Origin: Gonium pectorale | Taxonomy: Eukaryota > Chlorophyta > Chlorophyceae > Chlamydomonadales > Volvocaceae | DNA length: 64,000 bases | Direction of reading: 5' to 3' | Assembly: GCA_001584585.1 (NCBI GenBank) | Contig: LSYV01000042.1 | Coordinates: forward strand, 487,438-551,437 | Shown here: positions 44,422-57,352 of the stretch, piece after piece | How the letters are laid out: the number at the start of each line of letters is the position of its first letter | Numbering within the stretch: position 1 is the stretch's first letter | Made by a program: the position numbers and the translations under genes | The notes under the pieces: generated by a model | What the model was told of the DNA's origin: nothing | Seen by the model: the letters and a program-made list of their open reading frames with translations, nothing else | Databases searched by the model: none

Positions 44422-47146
44422 ATGTCCAGCACCTCATCCAACCCCGCGTTCACGTTTGGCAAGGTGGACGAGGCCATCTACGAGACGGGCCGCGGCAGCG
44501 GCGGCCAACTCATGACTGTTGACGGCGCAGTTCAGAAGACGAGTCTGCTGTTGGCGGTGGCGATGGCGTCCGCCGCCGCTACCTGGATGCAGGTATGAGA
44601 GCGCCTGCGTCCCACACCTGGGGTCCTCCTGGACATGCCCAGCCTTGCTGATTGACACCTGTGCGTGCGTGGAACCGTGTTACCGAGCTCTCCCAGCGTC
44701 TGGCGCGGCGCGGCGCCCTGCGGCTCAGCCGCTGCCATCGCAAAAGAATCTGCACAGCCTGCATGCGCCAGGCTCCCGCCACACGCAAGCCCCGCCCGCA
44801 TGCCCGTCGGCATTCAAATATCCCCATCATCCTTCTGGCCCGCCCGCCCGCCCGCCTGATCACCCCTGCCCAGATCCTCTCCGGCAACGCCGCGATGATG
44901 CTTGCCGCCAGCAAGGGCGCGGGCATTGTGGCGCTGGTGGCTGCCATGGCCACCATGTTCAAGTACGTATACGCTGTGCGCCTCGGTAGCCACCTAAACG
45001 CTCGCTCGCATCGCACCGCATGCCGACTTGCTGTCAACCGCCGCGATGCTCATCCCACTTCCTCCGCCTCCCACGCCCTCCTTTTCCGCGAACACAGGCC
45101 GCAGTGGTCGCCGGCCACGGCGCTGGTGTTTAGTGCGGCCAAGGGCGTGGCGCTGGCGGGCTTCTCGGCCATGCTGGAGGTGGGCGGCTGCGGGTGCCGT
45201 GCGTGAGGCTGGGTTTAGATGAGACGATGCGGGAGGCGGGAAGGATCGCTTCGCTACCGTCCCCTACCTTGCTGTGCGCGAGGGAGCTGCACTGGGACCG
45301 CACGGCCGACTGCGCCGCCCCTTGTGCGGTGCTTTCATCCTGTTGCGCCTTGACCCCTCCTGCCGGTCTCCGGAATAGGTCATTTGGCCATGGTTTGCGT
45401 CCGACGCAACCTCGCCTACCAAGACTATGATCACCCCGCGACGCCCGCCGCATTCTAGCCAGGCTGTCTTCCCTTGGATGAAGGGTTGATGGCACCGGGC
45501 ACCGCCGACCCATTGGCCGCCCTTGTTACAGCCCTCGTCCTTGCGTTCCCTGCCACCCACATCAGCACGAGCCAACCTCGCCCAATCGCACCCTCACCCG
45601 CGCCAGGTGATGTACCCGGGTATCGTCCTTAACGCGCTGATGCTCACCTTCGGGACAGCCACATCACTGCTGGTGGCGTTCCAGGTGGGGGCTCTCGGAC
45701 GCAGCAAATCAGCTGCTACACGCAGAGGAACGCCCCGTGTGTATTGCCCAGTTCAGTGAGGGCTGGATGCATGTCGTGAAAACGACGCAACGCTGTCGCG
45801 CATCATCAGGCCTCCCTTGCCTTCGGCTGATCAACTTCGCATCCCGTCTATTGGAGGTTTGGTTGGGAGCCGCGGCCCACTTCGGCGTGTGCAGTTTCTT
45901 TGGATAGCCAATTCCACCCTAGCCTCCTCCTCCCGCCCCCGTCCCCCGCCTATGCGCTCCTTCCGGCCCCGCCCCGCGTCACCCCGCCCCTAATAACCTT
46001 TGGCACCGGCTCGTACATAAACCCCCTCTCCCATCACGCTTGAGCCACCCCGCTCCAACCTGCCCGCAGGCCCGGCTGATTCGCGTCACGGACCGCTTCC
46101 GCGACGGCGTGATCATGGTCACTGGCGGCTACTTCGCCGCCATGCTGCTGACGTGGGTGCTGTCCATGTTCGGCGTGAAGCTGCCTGGGCTGTTCAGCGC
46201 GGGGCCGGTGGGCATTGGCCTGGGGCTGCTGGCGGCGGGCCTGGCGGCGGCCAACCTCCTGCTGGACTTCGACATGATCCGGTCGGCGGCGCGGGCGCGC
46301 ATGCCCAAGTGGTGAGCGGCACCGTTGAGTGTTGCATGAGGAACATCCAAGCACAGAGAGCTGGGCAGGGGCCGGTCTGAGAAAGGGGCGGAGTCCGCAC
46401 GACCCAGCCTCCACGGTCCGGGTGCTGGTACCCAGAGTTGTATACCGACACTATGCAGCTGGAGCTGCTGCCGGCGGGCGTGACGGCAACTAAGCTGTGG
46501 GCGAAGCTGGCCTAGGATCCGCCGCACGGCGCGGAGGCCTCGCATAAGCGGTGGCTGTTGGGGAGAGCGGGGGCTGGTTGTTGTCGCGGCAGCGTCCGGT
46601 CCGGCGCATGTGCTGGGCTCTCCGCCCCAGCTTGCTGACTATACTTGGAACGGCAGCGCACTTGCAACGGCTCGCCTGCGTCTTTTGGGTCGCGCCAAAA
46701 TAAAGCCGAACGAATGTTGCGTCTAAGCCCACCTTCTTGGCGCACCTAACCTGCAGGTTCGAGTGGTATTCGGGGTTCTCTCTGATGATGACGCTGGTAT
46801 GGATGTACACAGGTAGGTTGAGCGTTTCCATCTCTGCTTGTTGTCCTGCTGCTTCGTACTACAGCCAGCCGGCAGCAGCAGGCGGCTGTCGTGGGAAAGC
46901 TCGCCAACGTCATCGCTGGCTGCCCGGGAAACCCAGGGGCCATACCCACACTCCAATCTGTGTCATCAGTGCCACCCGCTGACTTGGCTTACTGTACGCA
47001 TCTTCTGTGCACTCATGGTATTGAAAGCACGTGCCTCCGCTGCTCGCGTGTCATGTACGGACGCTTGCTCCTGCCGACCTGTTGATCGGTCCCACGCAGA
47101 GGTGCTGCGCCTGCTCATGATGTTTGCGCGTGGCCGCGACGACTGA
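44422..47146 (+). CDS. Bax inhibitor-1 / YccA family multi-pass membrane protein
   Basis: Seven exons: 44422-44592, 44874-44962, 45098-45179, 45607-45684, 46070-46311, 46757-46812 and 47100-47146; phases agree and the product is 254 residues. The family forms seven-helix membrane proteins (BI-1, TMBIM, bacterial YccA/YbhL) linked to calcium leak and stress survival. Seen here: KVDEAIYETGRGSGGQLMT with KTSLLLAVAMASAAATWM, then hydrophobic stretches ATALVFSAAKGVALAGFSAM, IVLNALMLTFGTATSLLVAF, GVIMVTGGYFAAMLLTWVLS and GIGLGLLAAGLAAANLLLDF, and the C-terminal signature FEWYSGFSLMMTLVWMYTE with VLRLLMMFA. It is closest to the bacterial/organellar YccA-like branch. The frame is open upstream to an ATG at 44197, which would add 75 residues; 44422 was preferred because family members start about 20 residues before the GG..MT motif. 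Confidence 0.9.
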
Positions 47147-48690
47147 AGGCTTGGATGAGGGTGAGCCGAGTACACGAGTGCAAGGAAGGTGGGCGTCCAA
47201 TGGAGGTGCACCTGGGATGCGGGGTGCCGGGACGTGCACCCGCATGGGCGTGTTGAGTGGGGCAGGATGGGGCGAGGCGGGCGGCGCCAGCGCATGGCAC
47301 TGCGTTTGGAGACGTGGGGGTAGTGCGCGTTACCTGACGTGCGCTCGAGAGACGTAGATGCAGCTGTGCGTTTCATGGGTCAGTCGCAGCCACGGCCGTG
47401 TATTCGCTAAAAATGATGTCCTGGGCGTGAGCGGTGTGTGTAGATACAGAGACGCGTGTGCATTTTTCCTGCGTTGGCAGAGAGCGTATATGTACTTGCG
47501 AGTGTGTTTCAGGGTGGTTGACAGCGAGCTCGCTGGTCACACATCCTGAAGATTATGATTCAGTGACGGAGTGATGAGCGGTGTGTGGAGAGGTGTGAAG
47601 AGTGCAGTATCAGGAGCGGCGCGAGGAGCACCGTACATGACGACAGTACTGCAGGGCGCAGTGTGCACGAGACGAGTGGTTTAGCGAGGGCACGTGCTGC
47701 AGTGGCGGTCGCATGGACTGCATCTGCTATGCGTGCCCGTATGGGCATTGATTACTGTTGGGATGCCGGAGCGCGAATGCTGAGTACGCTGGCATAGCCC
47801 TGGCTGGTGAATGCGTCCTGTTTAGCGGCGTTCCGAGCGCGCTGCGGTGGAGGGACGGGTCGCGTGGGCAGCAGGGCTGGTAGCTTGCAGGATGGTAGCA
47901 GCGATCGGGGACAACGCTTCCGCTTACAGCGCTGATGATCCCACCGCCAAGCCCATTGTCTCATACCAATCAGGAGCAGCCGCCAGTAACTACCGTAGGA
48001 TAGCTCGCAAAGAACAGTGCCGTACTGCAACCATCTCCTGGACATGGACAGCAAGGAGGACTAGGACACAGCATGAAGCGCTGCATCCGTACTTGTAGTA
48101 CACACCGCACTGCTGCAACCCGCCTCTACTGAAGCCTCTACTGAAGCCACAACGACTGCTGGCCACACGCACGTATTGCAGTAGCTTGGCGCTCGTCCAG
48201 AACCCCCGCGCAGCAACCCTATTCAAAGCCCTACCCTTCGGGAGGTGGCTGCATGGCGTGCCGCACGTGCAACGGGCGCGGTGGCTCCCTGCAATGCAGC
48301 CTCGGTTGTGTGACTGCGTACCCACACAAAACAGCGCGCGCTCAGGTGGAATGCGATAACTCATCCATCGACTGACCGGACTGGACTGGACCGGACTGGA
48401 CGCGATCATGCGACGTACGGTACATGGGCCGGCCGCGCCGACTACATCAGGGCCAGCGGGGCACCCGTCGACGGGTATCATACCCTTCCCCCACGGCTCC
48501 CACCGGTATCGGCATGCACTGGCTCCACTTTCTCGATGTTCTCTCGCACACGTACGCACGACGAATCACCGCTCGCCGCTATTCTACGGACAGACAGCCA
48601 GGGCCTGCACATTTTAAGACACAACCGTATCGGCAGCACCCAGCCTGGCCCACGGCACCATGTGGAACGCCTGAGACTGTACAGAACGAC
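47147..48690. other. Convergent 3' region
   Basis: 3' UTRs of the Bax-inhibitor-like (+) and vasculin-like (-) genes meet here. A (GACTG)-type run lies at about 48376-48400 and a doubled 12-mer (CTACTGAAGCCT) near 48125. No gene seen. Confidence 0.5.
47934..47938 (-). terminator. TGTAA poly(A) signal, vasculin-like gene
   Basis: TTACA on plus, about 750 bp below the stop codon at 48691. Assigned by position. Confidence 0.4.
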
Positions 48691-51201
48691 TCAATCGCAT
48701 TCCGAGTCCGATGAGCTGGAGATCTGCTCGCTTCCGTAGCTGGCAGCCACGATCAGCGGCTTGCCGCGTCGGCACGCCGCCGCGCCGCCGCACGGGACGG
48801 GTTTGGGCGCCGCTGCCGCCGCCACGCGCACCCCCAACGCGCCGCCGGCGGCAACGGGAGCTCCGTCCCCCCAGCGCGCCGCCGGCGGCGACGCCTTGCC
48901 AGCGCCTGTTGCAGCAGCCTGCTGCAGCTGCTGGTGCCTCTGCTGCTGCTCCTGCATGGCGCGGAACGCAGCGATTTCCTCTTCCGTCAGGCCCGCCTCC
49001 TCCTCGCCGCCCTCTTCCTCCTCGAAGCCAGTCCAACCCAGTGACCGCAGAAACGCCTCCTCCTCGGCCGTCACAAGCAGAGCGGGGTGGCCGCTGCTCC
49101 GCCGCAGCGGCAGCTCCGACTGGCCTGTCGGCGCCTTCCCGCAGTTGTCCACCGCGCCAACGTCCGCACCAGCCCCAGGCGCAGCTATCGTAGCCACGAC
49201 GGCGCCATTATCGCCATGGACAGCCGACACGTCACCAGCCGGTGTGAATGGGCTGGCAGGCGCGGCCGCTGCGGGCGTCAATGGCGGCGGCGCAGCGTGG
49301 GGCGTCGCAGATGCGGCGCGGAGCAGACTCACTGGCTTATCCAGGGGCAGTGGAGCTTTCTTAGACAGGACCATGGGCCCTTGCGGTGGCGCCGATACTG
49401 ACGCCGCATCATCGCGCCGTGCTGCCGCTGTCATCTTCATCATGCCTATCGCCGGGACGGCTTGACCCACAGGCTTGGACCCCGTCCCGACAGCAGCGCC
49501 GGTCTTTGCCTTGCCCAGTGGCACCATCTGCTTCGACCGCAGGCCCTGCTGCTCAGATCGTGAACGTATCAGCGCCGCGGCGCCGACAGAAGCCCCCGGG
49601 CCTCCGTCTGCCGCACCCGACCCTACCACGGCCGCCGCTGCCGCGCCCCACACGCCCGCAGGACGAGGGGGCACCGCAGGCGCCGGTGCTGCCGGGGCCG
49701 CTTTCACTGGAGACAGCGACGGCGACTGGGAGGCGGGCGTCGCCGCTGGCGGCTGCAGCGGGGCATCCTCCGCAATCGCAGGCGCCGACGGCGGCGGAGC
49801 CTCCGCCACCGTCACCACAGCCGCCTCCGCTGGCACCACCGCAGGCGCCTCCGCCAGCTTGGACGTCCAGTTGGAGGTTGTGCGGGCTGACAGGAAGGTC
49901 TGCCGGTAGGGAGCAGCCAGGCTGCTGCCGCCGGTGTCGGTGGTCAGCGGTTCCAGGAGAGGGGAGGAGAGCGAGGTCGCCAGGAGCGCCGAGCCGCTAG
50001 CGGCGGGCGTGGTGGGCCCGGGCGAGCCCGAGGAGCCCCCGACTGCTCCGGGCCGTAGGGAGGGGAAGTCCTTGTCGAACGAGGCCTGTACGAGGAGTGG
50101 TGAGCAGCAGGGCGAAGCGGGGCGGAAGAGAGTCGGCTGGCGGCGCGCTGCACTTGTAGGAGCAGGGGATTGTAAACATAGGCTAAGTTGAATAGGCATT
50201 TGAACGTAGGACCAGAACCTTGGGAGTGCCCTCCACCGCCGGACAACGCCATGCGCTCCCCACGCGACCCAGTTCACGCCAGGCGCCTAGCGCATCTACC
50301 GCTTGGATCAAGCCGCGACTACCGGTATGCAGCTCCTAAAAGCACGTGCACCGACCGCGCCTGAGCAGGCGCCCCCACCTTGGTCTGCGCCGCCGTAGCC
50401 GCTTGGCCGCCGCTGTCGGGCTGGCCCCGCAACGGTGAGCGCCTATCCTCGTCCCCAATCGCCCGCCCCAGACCCGACAGCGGCCGAGCGGGCGGCCAGC
50501 TGTCCTGCGCCCGGTCCAAGCGGGCACCACCACCACCTCCACCGCCGCCGCCCCCGCTGCTGCCGACTGCCGGCGAGCCGCCGCCGCCATCCAGGTCCCC
50601 GGGCCTGCCGTAAGGCCTGCCGACGCCGTAGCCCCCGCCGGGCTTCAGCGACACCTGGTCACGGCTGTCGCGGCCTCCGGGACGCAGCGCGCCGGGGGCA
50701 TAGCTCGGGCGGGCGCCAGCGGCCGGGAACCCGCTCTCTCGGCTCTTCCACGAGGGCCGTGACTCCTGCGCGCTGCCAACACGGTCTGGACCGCGTCCAA
50801 AATCTGCAGACGGCTTTGCCGCCGCTGAGGGGCTGGTTCCGTTGCCTGTGGTGCCGCCCGCAGGCCGTGATAGCCAAGGGTCCGGCTGAGGTGGCTGTCG
50901 GGCTGTGTCGGTGCCTGCCGGCCGGCCCCTACGGCTTGCGTCTGAAGAGTCGCCTGCGGAGGGCGAGGATGCACGAGGTTACATTTCCATCAGCTGGCTG
51001 AGTTTATAAAGCTAGTCACAGGGCGCTGCTTGGGGGGGACCCGGGGGTGTCGATTCTTGGAGGGAGACACGAGGGTTGGATGACGGGGCGACAGACCTGG
51101 CAGGGCCGGCCGTTTCCAGGCCGCAGGGGCTTACCTCGGTGGTGAAGGTTGGAGGAGCTGTTACGGAGCCACTGAGGGAGCAATTTGGGCCCGTCCTCCA
51201 T
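48691..51201 (-). CDS. Vasculin (GPBP1)-like nuclear protein
   Basis: Three exons: 51201-51135, 50953-50379 and 50085-48691 (phases 1 and 0), 678 residues. Vasculin/GPBP1 binds GC-rich promoters in animals; plant relatives are uncharacterised. The plant-type N-terminus is in exon 1 (PKLLPQWLRNSSS). Exon 3 opens with SFDKDFPSLRP, followed by NWTSKLAEAPAVV, GLRSKQMVPLGKAKTG, and the C-terminal vasculin module EEEAFLRSLGWTGFEEEEG with LTEEEIAAFRAMQ. The remainder is Ala/Pro/Gly-rich and disordered, including a nine-Gly run near residue 150. The C-terminus ends in a Ser/Asp-rich SSSSDSECD. The ATG at 51201 was chosen since it opens exon 1 in phase with a GTAAGC donor and supplies the conserved WLR motif. 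Molecular function in algae is unknown. Confidence 0.72.
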
Positions 51202-51887
51202 ACGCAAGGCCAGGAGCCGGGCTGGGCCCCAGCAGCCTCGCCCGGCAGCGCTGTGCCAATTTGTCACAAAGCTCCGTTAATCGGGTTGCAATTCGTGATG
51301 GTTGCTGGGGCGCGGAGAGCGCAGAGTAGGACTCCAAGGAGGCCCTTTCCTCGCGGCGGCTCCACACAAGCGGATTAGGCGATAGCGATATAAAGGAGCA
51401 AGCAGGTAATCTGTCAGGAAAAAGGTAGTGGCTTTCGCTGCGAGCCGCGAACACCAACAGAGTTGCGTAGAGGATTCCGCAATGAAAGGGGTTTCGTGAG
51501 AATGCTTTGTGTGATTAGCAGTCAGTCATGTGTGAGAACTGGGCATAATGAAGAGTCCCCTGCCGTGCTCACTGTGCTGGACAAAACCCGCAAACACTCT
51601 GCGTGCAAGACTGGGTTAACTCTGGTATAACGATACAATTACCACGTCGTCTATGGTACCGCCTCGCGAGACACTGACAGGAGCCCTTTGCTACCCCGTT
51701 TATTAGCATGGCACGATGATGTGATACTAGGGAGCTCTTGGACTACTGCTTCGTTTAACATGCGCCGGCGAACCCGTGCTGGACGGTAGACTGTTAGAGA
51801 CGGGCCATCGGCACCGCTGCTGTTGTCGGAGGCTACACAATATGGGCAGCCAACTCGATAACAACTTCACATGCTCTCAGACGCGCC
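51202..51887. promoter_or_regulatory. Divergent promoter region (vasculin-like / WD40 gene)
   Basis: About 690 bp, noticeably more AT-rich from 51400 to 51760 than the surroundings. It must hold both 5' UTRs and promoters. No protein or repeat recognised. Confidence 0.45.
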
Positions 51888-54800
51888 ATGGTAGGCGTGT
51901 CACGGGACCGTGCCCCTGCTCCCGATTCCGCTATCCCAACCCCAACCCTCGGCAACAACGTGAACCCGCCATCCCCAGATATCTGCACGACTATACATCA
52001 CTGGCAGTTGCGCGACCTGGTTTCGGCGGGGGACACGCCGGATGAGCTCCTGTACGTGTGCGACTCTTCGGTCCTGCACTATAACGCGGGGACCGGAGAG
52101 GCCACCGCAGTGCTCTCCCTGGACTGGTGCCCCAATAGCATGACCTACGCCCACGGGATACTGGCGGCCGGGGGCCCAACCAGCCAGGTGGGGTGGAGGG
52201 CGGAGGGGACGCGCACTAGCAGGTCTGGGTTTCAGGGCTAGGTCCTGCCCAGCAAGACCGGTAGCACTGCCAAATGGTAGCACATGGGCGGGAGGGGTTA
52301 ATGAAGAAGGGAGGGAGCGGGTTGGCTGCAGGGCGCCGGGTTGGAAGGCGGGCCGCCTTGTCACGAGCGTGTTGGAAGGGGCTTGCTAGGCGAGCAAGCC
52401 GCGGGCGGGCCCAGGCTGACCATGCTGGCTCACAGGGCGGGCCGCAAGTCGATCCTGTCCATTCCGTGCACTAGTCAGACGCAGCGGCAGTTCCCACGTG
52501 TTCTGTAAGATCTTCTGACTGCTGCGCACGCTCTCATTGCCGTGCTATACCCTGCGTACTGCAGCTGTACGTCAAGGACTTGCGGGAAAAGCGCGTCCTA
52601 CACCGGGACCCGATCGGAGGTACGCGGAGCTACTGGAATGGTGGGGTCGCACGGTCATTAGCCAAGTCGGTCGGTGGCGCGCGTAGCGAAGGGAGTGACC
52701 TGCGAGTGTGTTATGCTTTGGACGGAAGACAAAGAGGAGGGTCCAGATGTGTAACCCGAAAGTTTGCTGCCGCGGAAGGCTAGTTCCGGTAAAGCAGGGC
52801 ATAAAACGAGTAGAGCGTCATTACTGTGGCAGCCGAGTGAAAGTCGCAGTACACGCCGTTCAGCGGTGGGTCTCTACCGGCTGCTTGGGTCTCTACCGGC
52901 AGCTAAAGTCTCTGCCGGCGTCGGCTCGGTGCCGGGCAGGCGTGCAGTGGCAGCACACGTGCTGGGTGGCCTCCGTCGTGGCAGCCCACGGCCGAGCTCG
53001 TCCAGCCATGCTGGCTTTCCGCTGCCACTTCCTGACCGGGAGACCGGGAGGCCCCTTGAACCCGAGACCCCGTGCGCGCCGCTACCGCAGGCTCCGTAAA
53101 CAACGCCATCCACATCGCTAAAGTGGCTGGTGAGTTGGCTCTACCCGGACTGCGGTGTTCAACTGCAGTTACTCTGTTGCGCGTAGGCTACCTGTCAAGA
53201 TGGGGCCCATGCTACGCCATGGGGACAGTTGGCCGGTAACGCAGTGTAACTCAAAACCCACATGGCTGGCTGCCCGCAGGTCGCCTCCTGCTGTATGCCT
53301 GCAACAACGGTGAGGCCGTTTGAAATTGTGACTAGCAGCCTGGGCTTCGGATCCAAGTCCCGCGCCCCGAACTCGGTGCACGGGGCAAAGGCCGCCGCTG
53401 CCCGCACGTCTCCTCTGGCCCTGCTTGCTCCGCTTTCCTCGACAGGCGGTGTCGCTGGCGCGCGGTGGCTGCCAGCGGGCCCTTGTTGGAGCTCACAGTG
53501 TAAACCCGGTCCTGGTTGCCCCACTGTCCGCGACGGGTGGTGTGAGTGGCACTTGCATCGTACAACTCTGAAAGCGACCGGCGGTAGAGGTTGTGTTCCC
53601 GCGTCCCTGCCCCGTCCCCTCCGCCGCAGAGTACGTGGTGAAGGTGTACAGCATCGAGCCGCACTCTCTCGCGGCAAACGCCGCCTTCCGGTGAGCCCTT
53701 GGCCCTGAGGACTCCCACGTCCACCCGCACTCTTTCTGACACTTGAGAGCACGCACGAGGTGCCTTCTGGTTGGCCATCCCTGGAACACCGGCGAGGCTG
53801 TTCGCCTGGCTATGGAGTGCTGACGCGCGATGTTTCGGTGAACGTGGCACCACTCTGTTGGCCGTGCCCATGCTCAACAGGACGCCGGTGCCGATAAACT
53901 ACTGCGCACTGTCACCCGACGGCCGCTTCCTGTCGTGCGTCGGTGACTGCTCTGAGACCATGGTGTATGCCGTACGAGAGTCCACGTACTCCCGGATACA
54001 CACCTTCCACGAGGCGCTTGACACGGGTGAGCCCCCGAGGACTGGAACGTAGACTCCCATGTTGCAGCTGACCCTGCGTGTCCTCCTTATGCCCGGATGC
54101 ATATCCTGGCGTCAGAATCCCCGGCGACGTGGCCTCGACCCTTGCCCTACACACCCGCCTCCTCTTCAAGCGAATCCCTCCATCCCCCCTGCGTCACTCC
54201 CCTCCTTATATGCTTGTTGAGCGGTCCCTTTGCCCGACCCTTGAACCCTGACAGGCATCAGCACGGCATGGTCTCCCACGGGCACGCTGATGGCCTCGGC
54301 CCACCAGGACGGCTCCGTGGCCGTGTGGGACATGCGCTCGCCCGAGGTGGTGCATCGAAACCGGTACACGGCCGCGGCACGGTGGGTACGAGGCGCTTGA
54401 TGGAGGCGTGCACAGCGGGCGTCGGGTTGGTGAGGTGGCGAGGAGGCGCAGGCGTGCGGGGCAGCGCGCGGGGCAGCGTGCGGGGCGGCGCGCGGGCGCA
54501 CCGCAGTGTCAGGCGGGACGGTGAAGGGGAGTAGTCTCCGGCGTTCCCCTTCAAACAGCACGTCACGTGCACGGGCGCCAGCGGGAAGGGGCAGGTGTGC
54601 CCGGCCGGCTCTTGCTGCCATTCAGTGCCACCCCGGCCCTGCCCGCTTTACCAAACTTTGGTCACGCCCACGCCTGCTGCGCCTTCCGCCTCTCCACAGT
54701 AACGTCAAGTTCTGCCCGGGTGTGCTGGATCTGCTGGCGGTGGCGGAGCACGAGGACCTGGTGCACCTGCTGGACAGCCGGATGTGGAGTGCCACGCAGA

Positions 54801-55271
54801 CGCTCAACGCCGGCTGCGGACAGGTTCGGGGCCTTGCCATGCGCGGTGCCGGGCGCAGACATGGCAGGCTGGGTGGCGGGTAGAGGCCAGGACGTGCTTC
54901 TGATTTGCGTGCGCCGGGTCGACCATGTCGGCAGTCCATAGACTGTGGGAACAGCATACCTGGGAGCATTGGCAGCGCGCTTGCCTTCGCGTAGCGCTGT
55001 CGTCCTTCTTGCATGTCTTCGCTTGCCAGCCACCGTGTAACACTGACACACGCATGCGTTTGCGTGCCAAGCGGGCTCTGCCTGGTTGGCGCATTCAGCA
55101 TTATGCCCCATTGCGTCCCGTCCACCATCGGCTGCGCAGTGCCACGACATCTCGGGCATCAGCTTCTCGCCCTCCGCCGACCGGCTGTGGGTGGGGCTAG
55201 ACGACTGTGTGCTCAGCTACGACCTGGACACGGTGGGCAGGAGGACCTTCGGACACGGCTCGCTGTGCTGA
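51888..55271 (+). CDS. WD40-repeat protein with DUF2415 region
   Basis: Nine exons: 51888-52187, 52565-52619, 53091-53129, 53280-53309, 53630-53690, 53881-54026, 54255-54363, 54700-54823 and 55140-55271; every intron phase agrees and the product is 331 residues. Exon 4 is only 30 nt. The protein is a seven-blade-type WD40 propeller: CALSPDGRFLSCVGDC, STAWSPTGTLMASAHQDGSV then AVWDMRSPE, NVKFCPGVLDLLAVAEHED then LVHLLDSRMW, and ISGISFSPSADRLWVGLDDC. The VKFCPG-LDLLA-EH block is the mark of DUF2415, known from fungal WD proteins of unassigned function. It likely serves as a protein-interaction scaffold. The start lies shortly before ICTTIHHWQLRDLV; an upstream ATG is out of frame. Confidence 0.82.
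52867..52923. repeat. 19-bp unit, three tandem copies, in WD40 gene intron
   Basis: TGGGTCTCTACCGGCTGCT at 52867, TGGGTCTCTACCGGCAGCT at 52886 and a diverged third copy (AAAGTCTCTGCCGGCGTCG) at 52905. Confidence 0.75.
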
Positions 55272-57352
55272 TGGCCTGCTGGCTTGACTTGGCGGTGCGG
55301 CAGCCACACTATTGGTGCACAAAGGCGGTGCGCAGCGGACGCAGCGGGCTTGAGCCAGGGCTCGCCGCGCCGGTGCGCTGGGGCTTTCTTGTGCCGCGGC
55401 TTGAAGTGCTACGGTAGTGCGCCAAGCCTACGCAGCCGCGTGCTTATCCCGGCAGTGGTGTGCAGGGCGGCGCCGGGCGGCGGGCCAGGGCTGGCACGCG
55501 CGGGGTTGGCAGGGGACGCGTGGCGCGCGGTGACTGCGACGGAGCGGGCCTCGGGGTGACCGCCTGAGGGTGGCAAAGAGCCTGCGGATGGGGGTGCGGC
55601 GCGCGTAGCGTGCAGAGCCCTGCGGGCCCTGCGGCGTCGCTGGGACGTCCTGCCGTTTGGCGGGGAGAGCCCGGGCGGACACGTGGAGCGCGAACATGCG
55701 GTGCTGCCAAGGATGCTCACCTGCAGCTGCCGCGACGGCCAGAGCAGCACTGGCCCTGGCGGGCAGCGGCGGGGCTGTCATGTATTGCATTGATGCGCCT
55801 TCACTGGCGCTCGGCTTGCTGGCGCTTGCTTGAAAGTGATGCGGGCGAGGGAAAGGCTCGCGCTGGCGCGTATGTGCGCTGTAGGCAGACCGCGTTTCTG
55901 CGCCGGACTCTTTCACTGCCTGCTGTGGGATGGTACTCAAATGGGGCCACGCCCGGCCACTGCGGTGTGCGATTGTCTTCGGGACGAAATGTTGTGTGTT
56001 GTTGGTCGTTTCACCGCCTCTACCGTCTCGACTGAAGAGGTGGGACTTGGGGTGGTAGTTCGCATGAAGGGTGCTTTGAGGGTGACTGGTGAACCCTACT
56101 TACCAGCCGCCGCCGGCGCCGGCGCCTTCACAGAGGGGCAGCCTGGCCGCCGTTGCGACCAATGCCTGTTGCTGCAGTTGTTTCTCTGGGGTGCTCTCGG
56201 CGGTATGGCTATGGTTTACGCAGCGGAAGGGCGCTTGTCCGTTTCCCTGCTGGCCTTTCGCCCCAAGCCCCAATCAAGGGCATGGCACTGCGCAGTTCGG
56301 CCGCGGGGCTGCGTAGTTCCGATGATAAGAATGAAGTCCAGGCGCCGGGTCAAAGCCTGGACCCGTGGGAATGTACACCGTTGCCTTAAAGTCGGTATAA
56401 CCTATTACTGACATTGGTTGCGGCGGCGACCGTGGCGGTGGTCATTCCGATTCAACGATGCGAGAGACACCGAGGACGTTGTCATGCCAAGGTTGCTGTG
56501 GAGAACATGGAGCAGAGAGACGTGGAGCTATGTGCTCTGTCCTATGTGGTCGAACCGTTACGCCACGACAAACCCGCACTCGTAGCTATGGCTATATCAA
56601 CTGTGGCGGCCAGGGGACGGCGGAGGGGCCTCACCTCACCACCAACAAAGCCTCCGCAGAAAACCAGCAACACAGCTTGTGCCGTCCAGTGCTGTGTCCA
56701 ACACGGGACACAGCACTGTGGGCACGACACTGACGTCCATGCCCTACCAGCAATCAGCAGCTGCACCGAGGCTCATAAAAGTGTTTGCCTCGGACCCGGA
56801 GAAGAGCCATGCCTGGTGGAGCCTAGTGGCGTCCAAGCGGGCAACTGTCGAAAGATGCAGCGTTACCCTGCCATATGATCATTCATTTCTCTCGATGGCC
56901 ATGCCAACACAAGTCCCATGTCCAAGCACATCTACTGGTGTATCTGCTAGATAGGAGTCACGATAGCTCGTGGCAGCTTGCCGCCTGCACTAGCACTAAC
57001 TCAAGCACCGGCGGAGTCATTCTACCGCACGTCCCTAATCCGTGGACACCTCACGCCCTTTGCGCTGTGCAATGGCGGCCGAGGCCCACGTCCACACACA
57101 TCCTCTCCAGATCGACATCTCAAAGCATAGAGAAGCGCGTCCGCCTGCCATGGTGTTCTCAGCGGGCACACGGCCGCGCCCAGCGCGCCTGCGCGCGCAC
57201 CCCAGGCTCAAAGGTCAGCTACCACATGAAACTCGTAACTGTGCGCCACACGCAATGCCAAACCCTTAGGCCTTGCCTCAACACGCCTGCTCCGCCTGCA
57301 CGCATATTCCCCGTGTGCCGTGTCTACGTACGCCCCGTGTGCTGCCCGCGCC
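55272..57352. other. Convergent 3' region
   Basis: Space between the WD40 gene stop and the CHCH gene stop. T/G-rich on plus to ~56400, then C/A-rich, fitting two facing 3' UTRs. No protein recognised; no clear TGTAA on either strand. Confidence 0.45.
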
